From assembly GCF_002951835.1 (NCBI RefSeq), contig NZ_CP019448.1, positions 1,302,001-1,366,000 on the forward strand: a stretch of DNA of 64,000 bases, read 5' to 3'. Shown piece by piece: positions 50,920-60,488 of the stretch. This stretch comes from Simonsiella muelleri ATCC 29453 (GTDB taxonomy: Bacteria > Pseudomonadota > Gammaproteobacteria > Burkholderiales > Neisseriaceae). A program made the position numbers and the translations under genes. How positions within the stretch are numbered: position 1 is the stretch's first letter; every line of letters begins with the position of its first letter. Under the pieces are notes generated by a model. The model was not told the DNA's origin. It ran no database searches and saw only the letters and a program-made list of their open reading frames with translations.

Positions 50920-51885
50920 TTAACCAATCTCTTCCAAACGAATACACGCCACTTGCCTACCTTTCCATTCACGTAATGGCGGTTCGGTTTGGGCACACGT
51001 GCTGGTGGCGTGGGGGCAGCGTTGGTGTAATGCGCAGCCTGTTGGCGGATTCAATGGGCTGGGCAATTCGCCTGCTAATTTCAAATCAGCTTTATGTCCG
51101 TTCACGCTGGGTGCGGCGGCGAGTAAGGCTTGTGTGTAGGGGTGTTGTGGTGCAGCAAAAATCGCTTCACGAGTGCCGTGTTCCACTACTTTTCCCAAAT
51201 ACATTACCATCACATCATTGGCGACGTGTTGTACCACCGACAAATTATGCGAAATAAATACATACGCCGTCTGAAATTCATCTTGTAAATCCATAAATAA
51301 ATTCAATACTTGCGCTTGAATAGACACATCTAATGCGGACGTTGGCTCATCTGCTACCACAATTTTTGGGTTCAGCATCATCGCACGCGCCAAAGCAATG
51401 CGCTGACGTTGTCCACCTGAAAACATATGCGGATAACGCTGTGCGTGTTCGGGACGTAAACCCACTTTTTGCATTATTTCCACTACTTTGGCGTGTTTTT
51501 CCGTGCGCGATAGGCGGGTGTGAATGGTCAAAGGTTCGGTTAATTGATATTCAATGGTTTGACGTGGATTCAGGCTGCCATATGGATTCTGAAACACCAT
51601 TTGAATTTCAGTACGCAATTGTTTTAATTGTGATTTACTTAATTTGGCTGTGGGCTGATTGTTAATCAATAATTCGCCATTGTTCGGCGATTCAATCAAC
51701 GTAAGCTGTCGCGCCAACGTGGATTTGCCACAACCTGATTCACCCACTACCGCCAAAGTTTTTCCTGCTTCCAGCGCAAATGAGACACCATTCAAGGCTT
51801 TGACGTATTTTTTTGGCTTACCCAAACCTTGTGAAACAGGATAATAACGTGCCAAATTTTTCGCTTCTAAAACCAATCGCGTCAT
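50920..51885 (-). CDS. dppF: Dipeptide ABC transporter ATP-binding protein
   Basis: One of two ATPases powering dipeptide import. The 321-residue product has Walker A GESGCGKST (near residue 47), signature FSGGQRQRIALARA, Walker B IVVADEPTSALD and the C-terminal oligopeptide-transporter extension with a Cys cluster (GCALHQRCPHATSTC) that may bind an Fe-S cluster. The start at 51885 overlaps the dppD stop as ATGA. Last gene of the operon. Confidence 0.92.
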   Translation of the reverse strand: MTRLVLEAKNLARYYPVSQGLGKPKKYVKALNGVSFALEAGKTLAVVGESGCGKSTLARQLTLIESPNNGELLINNQPTAKLSKSQLKQLRTEIQMVFQNPYGSLNPRQTIEYQLTEPLTIHTRLSRTEKHAKVVEIMQKVGLRPEHAQRYPHMFSGGQRQRIALARAMMLNPKIVVADEPTSALDVSIQAQVLNLFMDLQDEFQTAYVFISHNLSVVQHVANDVMVMYLGKVVEHGTREAIFAAPQHPYTQALLAAAPSVNGHKADLKLAGELPSPLNPPTGCALHQRCPHATSTCAQTEPPLREWKGRQVACIRLEEIG

Positions 51886-52865
51886 GATTGAACTCCTTTT
51901 TGTGGGGCTTGAATATGAATGCAGCGTACGATGCCATGCGCGTGCTGCTGCACAGATGGCGGCGTGTGGCAATGCGCTTGCACATGCGGACAACGCGGCG
52001 ACAACAGGCAGCCTGAAGGTCGATCGTATTGGCTTGGCACAACACCTGATAAACTGTGCAAGCGTTTTTGTCCTACTGACAATTCAGGAATTGCCGCCAG
52101 CAGAGCTTGCGTGTATGGGTGTGCAGGCTGCCTGAAAATATGCGGTACTTGATTGGTTTCGACCACTTGCCCTGCGTACATCACAGCAACATCACGCGCA
52201 TTTTCCGCCACCAAGCCCAAATCATGGGTAATTAAAATCATTGCCATTTGTTTTTCATGCTGTAATTTTGTTAACAGCGACATAATTTGTGCTTGTACGG
52301 TTACGTCTAATGCGGTTGTGGGTTCATCTGCAATCAGCAATTTGGGTTCGCACGCAATTGCCATCGCAATCATCACGCGTTGACTCATGCCGCCAGAAAG
52401 TTGATGTGGAAACACTTTCAGCCGATTTTTCGCATCGGGAATTTCCACCAAATCCAATAATTCCAACACCCGTTGTCGTGCTGCTGCGCCTTTTAAACCC
52501 AGATGTGCTTTTAGTACTTCGCTGATTTGCGTTTCTACGGTAAAACTGGGGTTTAGGCTGGTCATTGCGTCTTGGAAAATCATGGCAATATCTTTGCCAA
52601 TGATTTGGCGTTTGGCTTTAGCGGACAATGTTTGCAAATTTTGACCGTTGAATAACAATGTGTCTGCGGTTACTTTTGCCGATGCAGGCAGCAAATCCAT
52701 CAAAGCCATCATGCTAACCGATTTGCCCGAACCTGATTCGCCCACCACTGCCAACACTTCGCCTTGTTGCAATTGTAGGGAAACATTGTCTACTGCGCGA
52801 AATGCACGTGCGCCTTGTCCAAAGGTAACGGCTAAATTATCAATTTGAAGTAGGGGAGTATTCAT
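51882..52865 (-). CDS. dppD: Dipeptide ABC transporter ATP-binding protein
   Basis: The partner ATPase, 327 residues: Walker A GESGSGKSVS near residue 38, signature LSGGMSQRVMIAMA, Walker B LLIADEPTTALD and the C-terminal CLLSPRCPHVQAHC cysteine motif. It starts 4 bp after dppC and overlaps dppF by 4 nt, so dppC-D-F are translationally coupled. An uptake sequence is encoded as FRQPAHPY. Confidence 0.92.
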   Translation of the reverse strand: MNTPLLQIDNLAVTFGQGARAFRAVDNVSLQLQQGEVLAVVGESGSGKSVSMMALMDLLPASAKVTADTLLFNGQNLQTLSAKAKRQIIGKDIAMIFQDAMTSLNPSFTVETQISEVLKAHLGLKGAAARQRVLELLDLVEIPDAKNRLKVFPHQLSGGMSQRVMIAMAIACEPKLLIADEPTTALDVTVQAQIMSLLTKLQHEKQMAMILITHDLGLVAENARDVAVMYAGQVVETNQVPHIFRQPAHPYTQALLAAIPELSVGQKRLHSLSGVVPSQYDRPSGCLLSPRCPHVQAHCHTPPSVQQHAHGIVRCIHIQAPQKGVQS

Positions 52866-52869
52866 TATT

Positions 52870-53757
52870 TTAAGATACCTGTTTTAATTTGGGGTCAAGC
52901 GCATCACGCAAACCATCGCCAGTTAAATTCACCGCCAATGCAGATAAAAAAATGGTCGTGCCAGGAAAAATAGCTAACCAAACATTACTTTGAATGTATT
53001 GGCGTGCCGTTCCCAACATTGCGCCCCATTCGGCATCGGGTGGTTGCACGCCAAAACCCAAAAAGCCAATTGCGCCTGCTTCCAAAATCGCAGCTGAAAA
53101 CATCATCGTTGCTTGAACAATCAAAGGCGCAAGGCAGTTGGGTAACACAGTAATAAACAACAATCGTGCCGTACCTGCGCCCATTACACGTGCTGAAGTA
53201 ACGTAATCGCGTTGCAATTCCACCAATGCTGTTGCCCGAGTCAAACGGATAAACGGTGGCAAACACACCAACGCAATGGTAATAATGGTGTTGGTCATTG
53301 ATGGACCCAAAATTGCCGCGATAATAATCGCCAACAGTAGACCAGGGTAGGACATCAAAATATCGTTAACCAGCATCACGCCTTTGCCCCAAAATTTGGA
53401 CCAAAACGCCGCCGATAGTCCCAAACTAATCCCCACAATCATGGATAACAAAGTAGCACACAAACCAATAAACAGCGAATAACGCGCGCCATACAATAAA
53501 CGCGATAAAGTGTCACGTCCTGCATCGTCTGTGCCAAGTGGGAAAGCTTTATCGCCGCCCTCCAAAAACATGGGAGGCAATTGTTCTTTGCCAGTGAACA
53601 ATTCGTAAGGGCTGTGCGGCGAAATCACCGATGCGAAAATCGCCAATAAAATCATTACCACTAAAATAATCAGCCCAAGCACCGCACCTTTATTGGTACA
53701 AAACGTGCGGTAAAACAATTGCCATTGAGTTGGCGGTTTGGGAGTGGTTGTGTTCAT
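52870..53757 (-). CDS. dppC: Dipeptide ABC transporter permease
   Basis: This 295-residue inner-membrane permease has six helices, an N-terminal cytoplasmic tail (TPKPPTQWQLFYRTF) and the EAA-type loop around RATALVELQRDYVTSARVMG. The typical PLGTDDAGRDTLSRLLYG periplasmic loop near residue 75 identifies the DppC/OppC family. It should be adjacent to dppB, but a Fic-family gene intervenes. Confidence 0.92.
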   Translation of the reverse strand: MNTTTPKPPTQWQLFYRTFCTNKGAVLGLIILVVMILLAIFASVISPHSPYELFTGKEQLPPMFLEGGDKAFPLGTDDAGRDTLSRLLYGARYSLFIGLCATLLSMIVGISLGLSAAFWSKFWGKGVMLVNDILMSYPGLLLAIIIAAILGPSMTNTIITIALVCLPPFIRLTRATALVELQRDYVTSARVMGAGTARLLFITVLPNCLAPLIVQATMMFSAAILEAGAIGFLGFGVQPPDAEWGAMLGTARQYIQSNVWLAIFPGTTIFLSALAVNLTGDGLRDALDPKLKQVS

Positions 53758-53904
53758 GGGAAACTCCTGTATTTCATTATGTTGACTCTTTCAGGCTGCC
53801 TTACAGCACGCGATAAAATATTTAGGTAGCCTAAAAAAATATTTTGTTAATTTATTCGCTGGATGTGTCGTTCTTCAGGCAGCGTGAAAATTAAATATCA
53901 TTAA

Positions 53905-54972
53905 CTATCGAGTCAAAATATCAAACAATGCAATATTAATATAATAATTACTACGACCTTTTTTCTGTTTATGTAAAAACCCTGCTTGGGTTAATTCATC
54001 TAAATATTTTGTTGCCGTGGGGCGTGAGATATTCAATTCATGAGTCATAAATTCAATTTTAGTATAGGGGTGTTTGAACAAATGATTAATTAAATCTTGA
54101 CTGTAAAAATCAAACTGTTGCCGAATTTTATGTTTATACTCAAGAAGTGCGGATTTAATATTTTGAATAGTATCAATACTTTGTTTTGCAGTTTGTTCTA
54201 CTGCTTCTAAAATATATAAAATCCATTCTTCCCATGCGCCAGTATTTCTGACTGCTTGTAATAATCGGTAATATTCATCTTTATTTCTAACTAAATAACG
54301 ACTTAAGTACAAAACAGGGATATCCAGCAAACCTGTTAGAACCAAATACAATACATTAATAATACGCCCTGTTCGTCCATTACCATCATAAAAAGGGTGA
54401 ATACTTTCAAATTGATGATGAATCAATGCCATATTAACCAAAGGGTCAAATTGTGGATTTTCCTGATTAATGAATTTTTCCAAATCAGACATTAATGTAA
54501 TGATTTCATCAGCCTGTTGCGGTGGTGTATAAACCACTTCTCCAGTGCGGTTATTTTTCAGTGTTGTTCCCATTTGCTGACGAAATCCTGCATGATTTTT
54601 TTCCAATTCAGCCTGTATGGTTAAAATATGGTTATTTGTCAGCATGTTATGTTTTGATACTAACAAAAATCCACAATGCAAAGCCTGAGAATAATTTTGA
54701 ACTTCTTTAGTGGCTGCATTCATTGGATAATTTGGTAACAATGAATGAAACAATTCATCATGCGTGGTAATAATATTTTCAATTTCGGAACTGTCTTTCG
54801 CTTCTTGTAAAGATAGTGTATTTATCAAAATGCCTTCATTTGGAATGCTTTTACAAATACCCTTTAATTCAGCCAAAGCACGATGAGCAGAAGTGAGTTT
54901 TCTTAATATAGGCAGCGTTTCAATATCTATATTAGGCGGAAATTGATAAACAGAATAATTATTATTAATCAT
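53905..54972 (-). CDS. Fic-family protein with N-terminal inhibitory helix and C-terminal HTH
   Basis: A 355-residue Fic protein, an enzyme class that usually transfers AMP to target proteins. The catalytic motif HPFYDGNGRTGR begins at His192. The N-terminal part has an autoinhibitory motif of the S-x-x-x-E-N type (S61 to N66 in SSEIEN), which marks class II. The flap region TGEVVYTPPQ precedes the core. A winged helix-turn-helix (MTHELNISRPTATKYLDEL) ends the protein. It sits between dppB and dppC in the same direction, with AT-rich flanks, so it looks inserted. The target is unknown. Confidence 0.88.
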   Translation of the reverse strand: MINNNYSVYQFPPNIDIETLPILRKLTSAHRALAELKGICKSIPNEGILINTLSLQEAKDSSEIENIITTHDELFHSLLPNYPMNAATKEVQNYSQALHCGFLLVSKHNMLTNNHILTIQAELEKNHAGFRQQMGTTLKNNRTGEVVYTPPQQADEIITLMSDLEKFINQENPQFDPLVNMALIHHQFESIHPFYDGNGRTGRIINVLYLVLTGLLDIPVLYLSRYLVRNKDEYYRLLQAVRNTGAWEEWILYILEAVEQTAKQSIDTIQNIKSALLEYKHKIRQQFDFYSQDLINHLFKHPYTKIEFMTHELNISRPTATKYLDELTQAGFLHKQKKGRSNYYINIALFDILTR

Positions 54973-55129
54973 TTATTTGAATCTCATGTTAAAAAAACGA
55001 GATTTTTTTATCATATCAAAAATAATGTATAAAAAAAATCGTGTTTCTTTTACAATTAAAATATAATTAATTGATATAATTATATTTATTTGGTTTTAAA
55101 ATAGCTGAACTCTTCAGGCTGCCTGAAAA

Positions 55130-56143
55130 TTAAGCATGGCGAATGCGCGGATTAATCAAGCCGTACAAAATATCCACCAACAAACTGACCAGCATCAAAC
55201 TTGTTGCCACCAACAAAATTCCATTCTGAACAATCGGATAATCACGATTATGAAAACCGTCTAATAACCAATTGCCGACTCCTGGCCAACTAAAAATGGT
55301 TTCCGTCAAAATTGCACCAGCCAACAAAGTCGCCATCTGTAAACCAACTACCGTAACCACTGTAATCAATGCGTTACGCATCACATGAACCAAAATCACA
55401 CGCGCGGGCGACAAACCTTTGGCTTTTGCTGTGCGCACATAATTCTCGCCCAACACTTCCAAAAATGCTGAACGCGTCATTCGCGCAATCATCGCCAACG
55501 GAATCGTAGAGAGCGCAATAGATGGCAATACAAAATGTTTTAGTACATCAAGAAATGCACCAGATTGATTACTCATTAATGAACCCAGTAGCCACGAACC
55601 GTAAAACGGTTTCACGTCCAAAAATTGAAACACGCTAATCACACCCGATACAGGCAACCAGCCCAAATGATGAGCGAATAAACCCGTTAAAATCGGGCCT
55701 AATAAATAAATGGGCATGGAATAACCTGTTAATGCACCACTCATTAATGTGTAATCTAACCATGAGCCACGTTTCAATGCCGCCACAATCCCCAATGCAA
55801 TCCCCAACGTCGTAGCAATCACCATGGCACACAATGCCAATTCCAAAGTTGGTACAAAATGTGCGAGAAAATCGTCTAGTACAGGTGTGCGGTCGCGAAA
55901 AGAAACGCCAAAATTACCTGTAAAAATATCTTTTAGATAATTAAAATATTGTATTGGCAAAGGTTTATCTAAACCTAAACGTTGCATGGCGGCTGCGTGT
56001 AAGGCGGGATCCACAGCTTTTTCGCCCATCATCACTTCCACTGCGTCGCCTGGAACCATGCGAATCATGGCAAATGTGGACAATGTCAGCCCCAAATAAA
56101 CAGGGATTAAAATCAGCAATCGCCGTAAAATAAATAAAAACAT
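55130..56143 (-). CDS. dppB: Dipeptide ABC transporter permease
   Basis: A 337-residue permease with the DppB/OppB opening (MFLFILRRLLILIPVYLGLT), the IRMVPGDAVEVMMG loop and the EAA motif YVRTAKAKGLSPARVILVH. The end LINPRIRHA is also typical. It is the first dpp gene here; no dppA substrate-binding gene precedes it (ettA does), so the binding protein must be encoded elsewhere. Confidence 0.92.
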   Translation of the reverse strand: MFLFILRRLLILIPVYLGLTLSTFAMIRMVPGDAVEVMMGEKAVDPALHAAAMQRLGLDKPLPIQYFNYLKDIFTGNFGVSFRDRTPVLDDFLAHFVPTLELALCAMVIATTLGIALGIVAALKRGSWLDYTLMSGALTGYSMPIYLLGPILTGLFAHHLGWLPVSGVISVFQFLDVKPFYGSWLLGSLMSNQSGAFLDVLKHFVLPSIALSTIPLAMIARMTRSAFLEVLGENYVRTAKAKGLSPARVILVHVMRNALITVVTVVGLQMATLLAGAILTETIFSWPGVGNWLLDGFHNRDYPIVQNGILLVATSLMLVSLLVDILYGLINPRIRHA

Positions 56144-56236
56144 AAAAATTCCTTATTCCTCCTATTTTCAGGCAGGGACTGCGCGTCCAGTGAAATAATA
56201 TCAACCAATCATTTTCAGGCTGCCTGAATATTTGAA

Positions 56237-57910
56237 TCAACGTGTTACAGGTTTGTATTTAATGCGTTTGGGTTTGGCACCTTCTTCGCCTAAGCGGCGT
56301 TTTTTGTCGGCTTCGTATTCTTGGTAGTTGCCGTCAAAGAACACCCATTTTGAATCGCCTTCGCACGCCAAAATATGCGTGGCAATGCGATCCAAGAACC
56401 AACGGTCATGCGAAATCACCATCACGCTGCCCGCAAATTCCAATAAAGCATCTTCCAATGCACGCAAAGTTTCCACGTCCAAATCGTTTGACGGTTCGTC
56501 CAACAACAATACGTTTCCGCCAGCCAACAAAGTTTTTGCCAAATGCAAACGTCCGCGCTCACCGCCCGATAATTGCCCAGCGATTTTACCTTGGTCACTG
56601 CCTTTGAAATTGAAACGCCCCAAATACGCGCGTGCAGGAATTTCAAATTGTCCGACTTGCAAAATATCGCGTCCTTCAGCGATGTTGTCAAACACCGATT
56701 TATCGTTTTGTAAACCTTCACGACTTTGGTCAATTAAGGACATTTTTACGGTTTGACCGATTTTCACGCTGCCTGAATCGGGTTGTTCTTTGCCAGAAAT
56801 CAGTTTGAATAGCGTGGATTTACCCGCACCGTTCGCACCAATCACGCCAACAATCGCACCAGCAGGAATTTTAAAACTCAAATCGTCAATCAATACTTTG
56901 TCGCCGAATGATTTAGAAACATTCACAAATTCAATAACTTCGTTACCCAAACGTTCTGCTACAGGAATAAAGATTTCTTGGGTTTCATTGCGTTTTTGGT
57001 ACTCATAATTGGACATTTCTTCAAAACGTGCCAAACGCGCTTTGGATTTGGCTTGACGACCTTTGGCATTTTGGCGCACCCATTCCAATTCTTGTTTCAT
57101 TGCTTTGACGCGTGCAGCTTCAGATTTGGCTTCGTTTTCAAGGCGTTGTTCTTTTTGTTCCAACCAAGATGAATAATTGCCTTTCCAAGGAATACCGTGT
57201 CCGCGGTCTAATTCCAAAATCCATTCCGCCGCATTATCCAAGAAATAGCGGTCGTGGGTAACGGCAACCACCGTACCGGGGAAGCGTACCAAAAATTGCT
57301 CTAACCACTCAACCGATTCTGCGTCCAAGTGGTTAGTTGGCTCGTCCAACAGCAACATATCGGGTTTACTCAACAACAATTTGCACAAAGCCACACGGCG
57401 TTTTTCACCACCCGACAAGTTACCAATTTTCGCGTCCCATTCAGGCAGCCTTAAAGCATCTGCGGCGATTTCCAATTCATGTTCTGCGCCACCGCCCGTG
57501 CTTGAACCTGCGGCGATAATCGCTTCCAAACGCCCTTGTTCTTCTGCCAATGCGTCAAAATCGGCATCGGGTTCAGCATAGGCGGCGTACACTTCTTCTA
57601 GACGTTTTTGTGCGGCAGCGACTTCACCCAAACCGCTTTCTACTTCTTCGCGCACGGTTTTTTCGGGGTCAAGTTCGGGTTCTTGCGGCAAATAACCGAT
57701 TTTTAAGCCGCTCATCGGCACGGCTTCACCTTCAAACTCTTTGTCCACACCAGCCATAATGCGCAAAACGGTGGATTTACCTGCACCGTTCAAACCCAAT
57801 AAGCCAATTTTTGCGCCAGGTAAAAAGGATAGAGAAATATCTTTAATAATGGTTTTTTGTGGCGGAACAATTTTGCTCACGCGAAACATTGAGTAAACAT
57901 ATTGAGACAT
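56237..57910 (-). CDS. ettA: Energy-dependent translational throttle protein
   Basis: EttA is an ABC-F ATPase that binds the ribosomal E site and gates entry into elongation when the ATP/ADP ratio drops. The 557 residues hold two ABC domains with Walker A GLNGAGKST (near residue 40) and GANGAGKST (near 355), signatures LSGGEKRR and LSGGERGR, and Walker B LLLDEPTNHLD and LLLDEPSNDLD. The inter-domain P-site-tRNA-interaction region of charged helices lies near 240-310. The basic C-terminus PKRIKYKPVTR is conserved. Confidence 0.94.
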   Translation of the reverse strand: MSQYVYSMFRVSKIVPPQKTIIKDISLSFLPGAKIGLLGLNGAGKSTVLRIMAGVDKEFEGEAVPMSGLKIGYLPQEPELDPEKTVREEVESGLGEVAAAQKRLEEVYAAYAEPDADFDALAEEQGRLEAIIAAGSSTGGGAEHELEIAADALRLPEWDAKIGNLSGGEKRRVALCKLLLSKPDMLLLDEPTNHLDAESVEWLEQFLVRFPGTVVAVTHDRYFLDNAAEWILELDRGHGIPWKGNYSSWLEQKEQRLENEAKSEAARVKAMKQELEWVRQNAKGRQAKSKARLARFEEMSNYEYQKRNETQEIFIPVAERLGNEVIEFVNVSKSFGDKVLIDDLSFKIPAGAIVGVIGANGAGKSTLFKLISGKEQPDSGSVKIGQTVKMSLIDQSREGLQNDKSVFDNIAEGRDILQVGQFEIPARAYLGRFNFKGSDQGKIAGQLSGGERGRLHLAKTLLAGGNVLLLDEPSNDLDVETLRALEDALLEFAGSVMVISHDRWFLDRIATHILACEGDSKWVFFDGNYQEYEADKKRRLGEEGAKPKRIKYKPVTR

Positions 57911-58412
57911 ATTTTTTATCTTTCTATTTATAAAATAAAGGGTTAAAAATCATTTTCAGGCAGCCTGAAAATAAAAATCGGGCGATGTGACAGAAACGTA
58001 CTTTGTACAACATCTAGCACATAAGGAAGCGGACAAGCAGCATTTTTGATTTTAAACGACCACACTTATCCAATTCACGATTTTCATGATGGTAATGTTC
58101 TTTATGTCGCTTTTCTGTTGGCACAAAAACACGGTTTCTCCAGATGATGATATTTTTGGGTGTATTTATATCTTGTGAAGTTTGAGCGAGTTGCCTTTTG
58201 ATTGGTGCGTCTTTCATCATGGATTCTAGAATTGAATAATCAAAATTAACAAACCAAGAATAATTAACAATCTATTTATATTTATTTGATTTTCAAATTA
58301 GAAATAATGCATTGTTAATTACCCCAGTAATCTGAAAATGATTTTTGTAAATTTGTTTTTCAGTTTACATCACGAACAAGGTTGCCTGAAAAATAACATT
58401 AATTCAATGATT
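57911..58412. repeat. 500-bp gene-free gap with repeat remnant
   Basis: Contains a full uptake sequence near 57955-57970 and a remnant of the TATAGTCGTTTAAA repeat family at about 58017-58061 (right end only). Further on are AT-rich sequence and degenerate uptake sequences near 58325-58390. A 68-codon open frame at 58014-58220 (minus) runs through the repeat and has no support as a gene. Confidence 0.5.
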
Positions 58413-59219
58413 TTATTTCCAATAACGCCACCATGGCATATCATCAGCTACCCAACCCTTTTGTAAATATGGGCTATTGGGGAAATTGTGTTGCAGAACT
58501 TGACGCACATCTTCTGCTAATCGAGGTTTGTCCATTTTTTTGTAGGTAAAAATCATGATTGCCAAAGATTCTTCTACAAAACGCGTATTTTGGAAATTCT
58601 CAATCACGCGTTGAGCGCGATTATTGGCAGCAACGTATGCACCGCGTTTGGCATAATAGCGAGCGATGGCAATTTCATGCCCACCCAACGCATCCACTAA
58701 TTTTGCCATGCGTTTAGTGGCATCTGCTGCGTATTTGCTGGTAGGGTATTTTTTGACCAGCTCTTCAAATGCGTAATAGGCTTTGCGGTTGGATGCAGGG
58801 TCGCGGTCTGCCCAATCTTGCGATGCCAATTTGCGTAAAAACGATTGCTCTTCGGCGAATAATACCAAGCCTTTCAAATACAAAGCGTAGTCCATATCGC
58901 GGCTGGCAGGATAATTTTGTTTAAAACGCGCCAATGCAATTAAGGCTTTTTCGGGTTCTTCATTTTTGTATTGGGCGTAGGCGGTGTCTAACAAAGATTG
59001 TTCAATGTAGCGCCCTTCAGGCTGCCTTGCGCGTAAAAGTTCATATAATTTGGTGGCTCGCGTATAATTACCGCTATTTAATTCATTGCGTGCTTCGCTA
59101 TAGAGTTGGTCAGCAGTCCAATTTTGTGTGATTTGTGCGTCTTTACTGATTTTACTTTGGTTGGCGGCACAGCCTGAAAGTGCAGCCACAACCACAACAC
59201 TAAATAGAAATTTTTTCAT
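58413..59219 (-). CDS. bamD: Outer membrane assembly lipoprotein BamD
   Basis: BamD (ComL) is an essential lipoprotein of the BAM complex that folds outer-membrane proteins. The 268-residue product has a signal peptide with lipobox LSGC (Cys17) and five TPR-like repeats: YSEARNELNSGNYTRATKLY, the IALARFKQNYPASRDMDYAL segment and others. It ends MPWWRYWK. An in-gene uptake sequence reads ARQPEGR. Its ATG overlaps the start codon of the divergent rluD (CATG). No good Shine-Dalgarno is visible. Confidence 0.93.
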   Translation of the reverse strand: MKKFLFSVVVVAALSGCAANQSKISKDAQITQNWTADQLYSEARNELNSGNYTRATKLYELLRARQPEGRYIEQSLLDTAYAQYKNEEPEKALIALARFKQNYPASRDMDYALYLKGLVLFAEEQSFLRKLASQDWADRDPASNRKAYYAFEELVKKYPTSKYAADATKRMAKLVDALGGHEIAIARYYAKRGAYVAANNRAQRVIENFQNTRFVEESLAIMIFTYKKMDKPRLAEDVRQVLQHNFPNSPYLQKGWVADDMPWWRYWK

Positions 59220-60336
59220 GGAAAATCCCAATCAAATTTTTGAAAATGACCATTATAACGAAGATTTGCCTTTTCAGGCTGCTTTATCATCGGAAAACCT
59301 ATTATTGAATGTTCCCAACGAGTTGGCAGGTATGCGACTGGACGCGGCATTGGCAAAAATGTTACCTGATTATTCACGCAGCCGCATCACGACTTGGATT
59401 AAAGATGGTTTGGTCTTGTGCAATAACCAAGAAGCATCGCCTAAAGATAAATTAATTGGTGGTGAAGAATTACACATTCAAATTCAACAAAGTGATGAAA
59501 ATCAAGCATTTGAACCTGAATTGATGGATTTGGATATTGTATTTGAAGACGATGCAGTTATTGTATTGAATAAACCTGCTGGTTTGGTGGTACACCCTGC
59601 GGCTGGCAATTGGACGGGGACGCTGTTAAATGGTTTATTGGCGCATTGCCCGGAATTGTCGCAAGTACCACGCGCTGGGATTGTGCATCGTTTGGACAAG
59701 GATACCAGTGGTTTGATGGTGGTGGCGAAAACTTTGCCTGTGCAAAATCATTTGGTACAACAATTGCAAAATCGCAGTGTGAAGCGTATTTATCGGGCAG
59801 TGGCTGATGGAGTTGTGCCATTTGATGGCAAAATTGAAACGTTGATTGGGCGCGATCCACACAACCGCTTAAAAATGGCAGTGGTAAAATTTGGTGGCAA
59901 AGAAGCCATTACGCATGTTAAAGTTTTGGAACGTTATCAATCACATAGTTATATTGAATGTTCACTGGAAACGGGACGCACGCATCAAATTCGCGTGCAT
60001 ATGCGTGAAGCGCGACATCCTTTGGCGGGCGATTTGGTGTACGGTAATCCGCGCCATGTTTGCTCGCAGCCTGTGAAAGATGCCGTGAAAAAATTGGCAC
60101 GACAAGCCTTACATGCTTATCGGTTGAGTTTTGTTCACCCAAAATCGGACCAATCCGTATCGTTTGAAGCTCCAATACCAGATGATATGTATTATTTGTT
60201 GTCGGTGTTGAGATTAGAGAGTGGTTTGGATTCATCGCTTTCCAAAGAAATTGAGTGGGCGAATGAATTTGCCGATGATGAAGACGATTGGAATGAAGAT
60301 GATTATGATGTGGAAGTGATGTATGTGCGTGATTAA
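59218..60336 (+). CDS. rluD: Ribosomal large subunit pseudouridine synthase D
   Basis: RluD makes pseudouridines at the helix 69 positions of 23S rRNA. The 372-residue protein has an S4 RNA-binding domain (LDAALAKMLPDYSRSRITTW, about residues 45-64) and the catalytic Asp in GIVHRLDKDTSGLMV. HQIRVHMREARHPLAGD follows. The N-terminal 35 residues and the acidic tail (DDEDDWNEDDYD) are longer than in enteric RluD but usual for this family group. Its start overlaps that of bamD. Confidence 0.92.
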   Translation: MENPNQIFENDHYNEDLPFQAALSSENLLLNVPNELAGMRLDAALAKMLPDYSRSRITTWIKDGLVLCNNQEASPKDKLIGGEELHIQIQQSDENQAFEPELMDLDIVFEDDAVIVLNKPAGLVVHPAAGNWTGTLLNGLLAHCPELSQVPRAGIVHRLDKDTSGLMVVAKTLPVQNHLVQQLQNRSVKRIYRAVADGVVPFDGKIETLIGRDPHNRLKMAVVKFGGKEAITHVKVLERYQSHSYIECSLETGRTHQIRVHMREARHPLAGDLVYGNPRHVCSQPVKDAVKKLARQALHAYRLSFVHPKSDQSVSFEAPIPDDMYYLLSVLRLESGLDSSLSKEIEWANEFADDEDDWNEDDYDVEVMYVRD

Positions 60337-60405
60337 TTGGGTTGAGTTATTTTTTGGCTGCAACCTTTAGTAAAATGTCAACTTGAGTGTCATTCAAAGC
60401 AATGG

Positions 60406-60470
60406 GGCAATGAATAACTTATAATAATTATTTGATTTTAAATATAATAATTAACAACTTATTCATTGCC
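60406..60470. terminator. Convergent terminator between rluD and iscA
   Basis: GGCAATGAATAA (60406-60417) pairs with TTATTCATTGCC (60459-60470); an AT-rich loop region between them can pair further. It sits between the converging rluD and iscA genes. Confidence 0.65.
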
Positions 60471-60488
60471 TTAGCGATTATACATTGC

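Noticed and set aside
58014..58220. A 68-codon gene upstream of bamD
   Set aside because: The frame runs through the end of a dispersed repeat and has no recognisable features or ribosome binding site.
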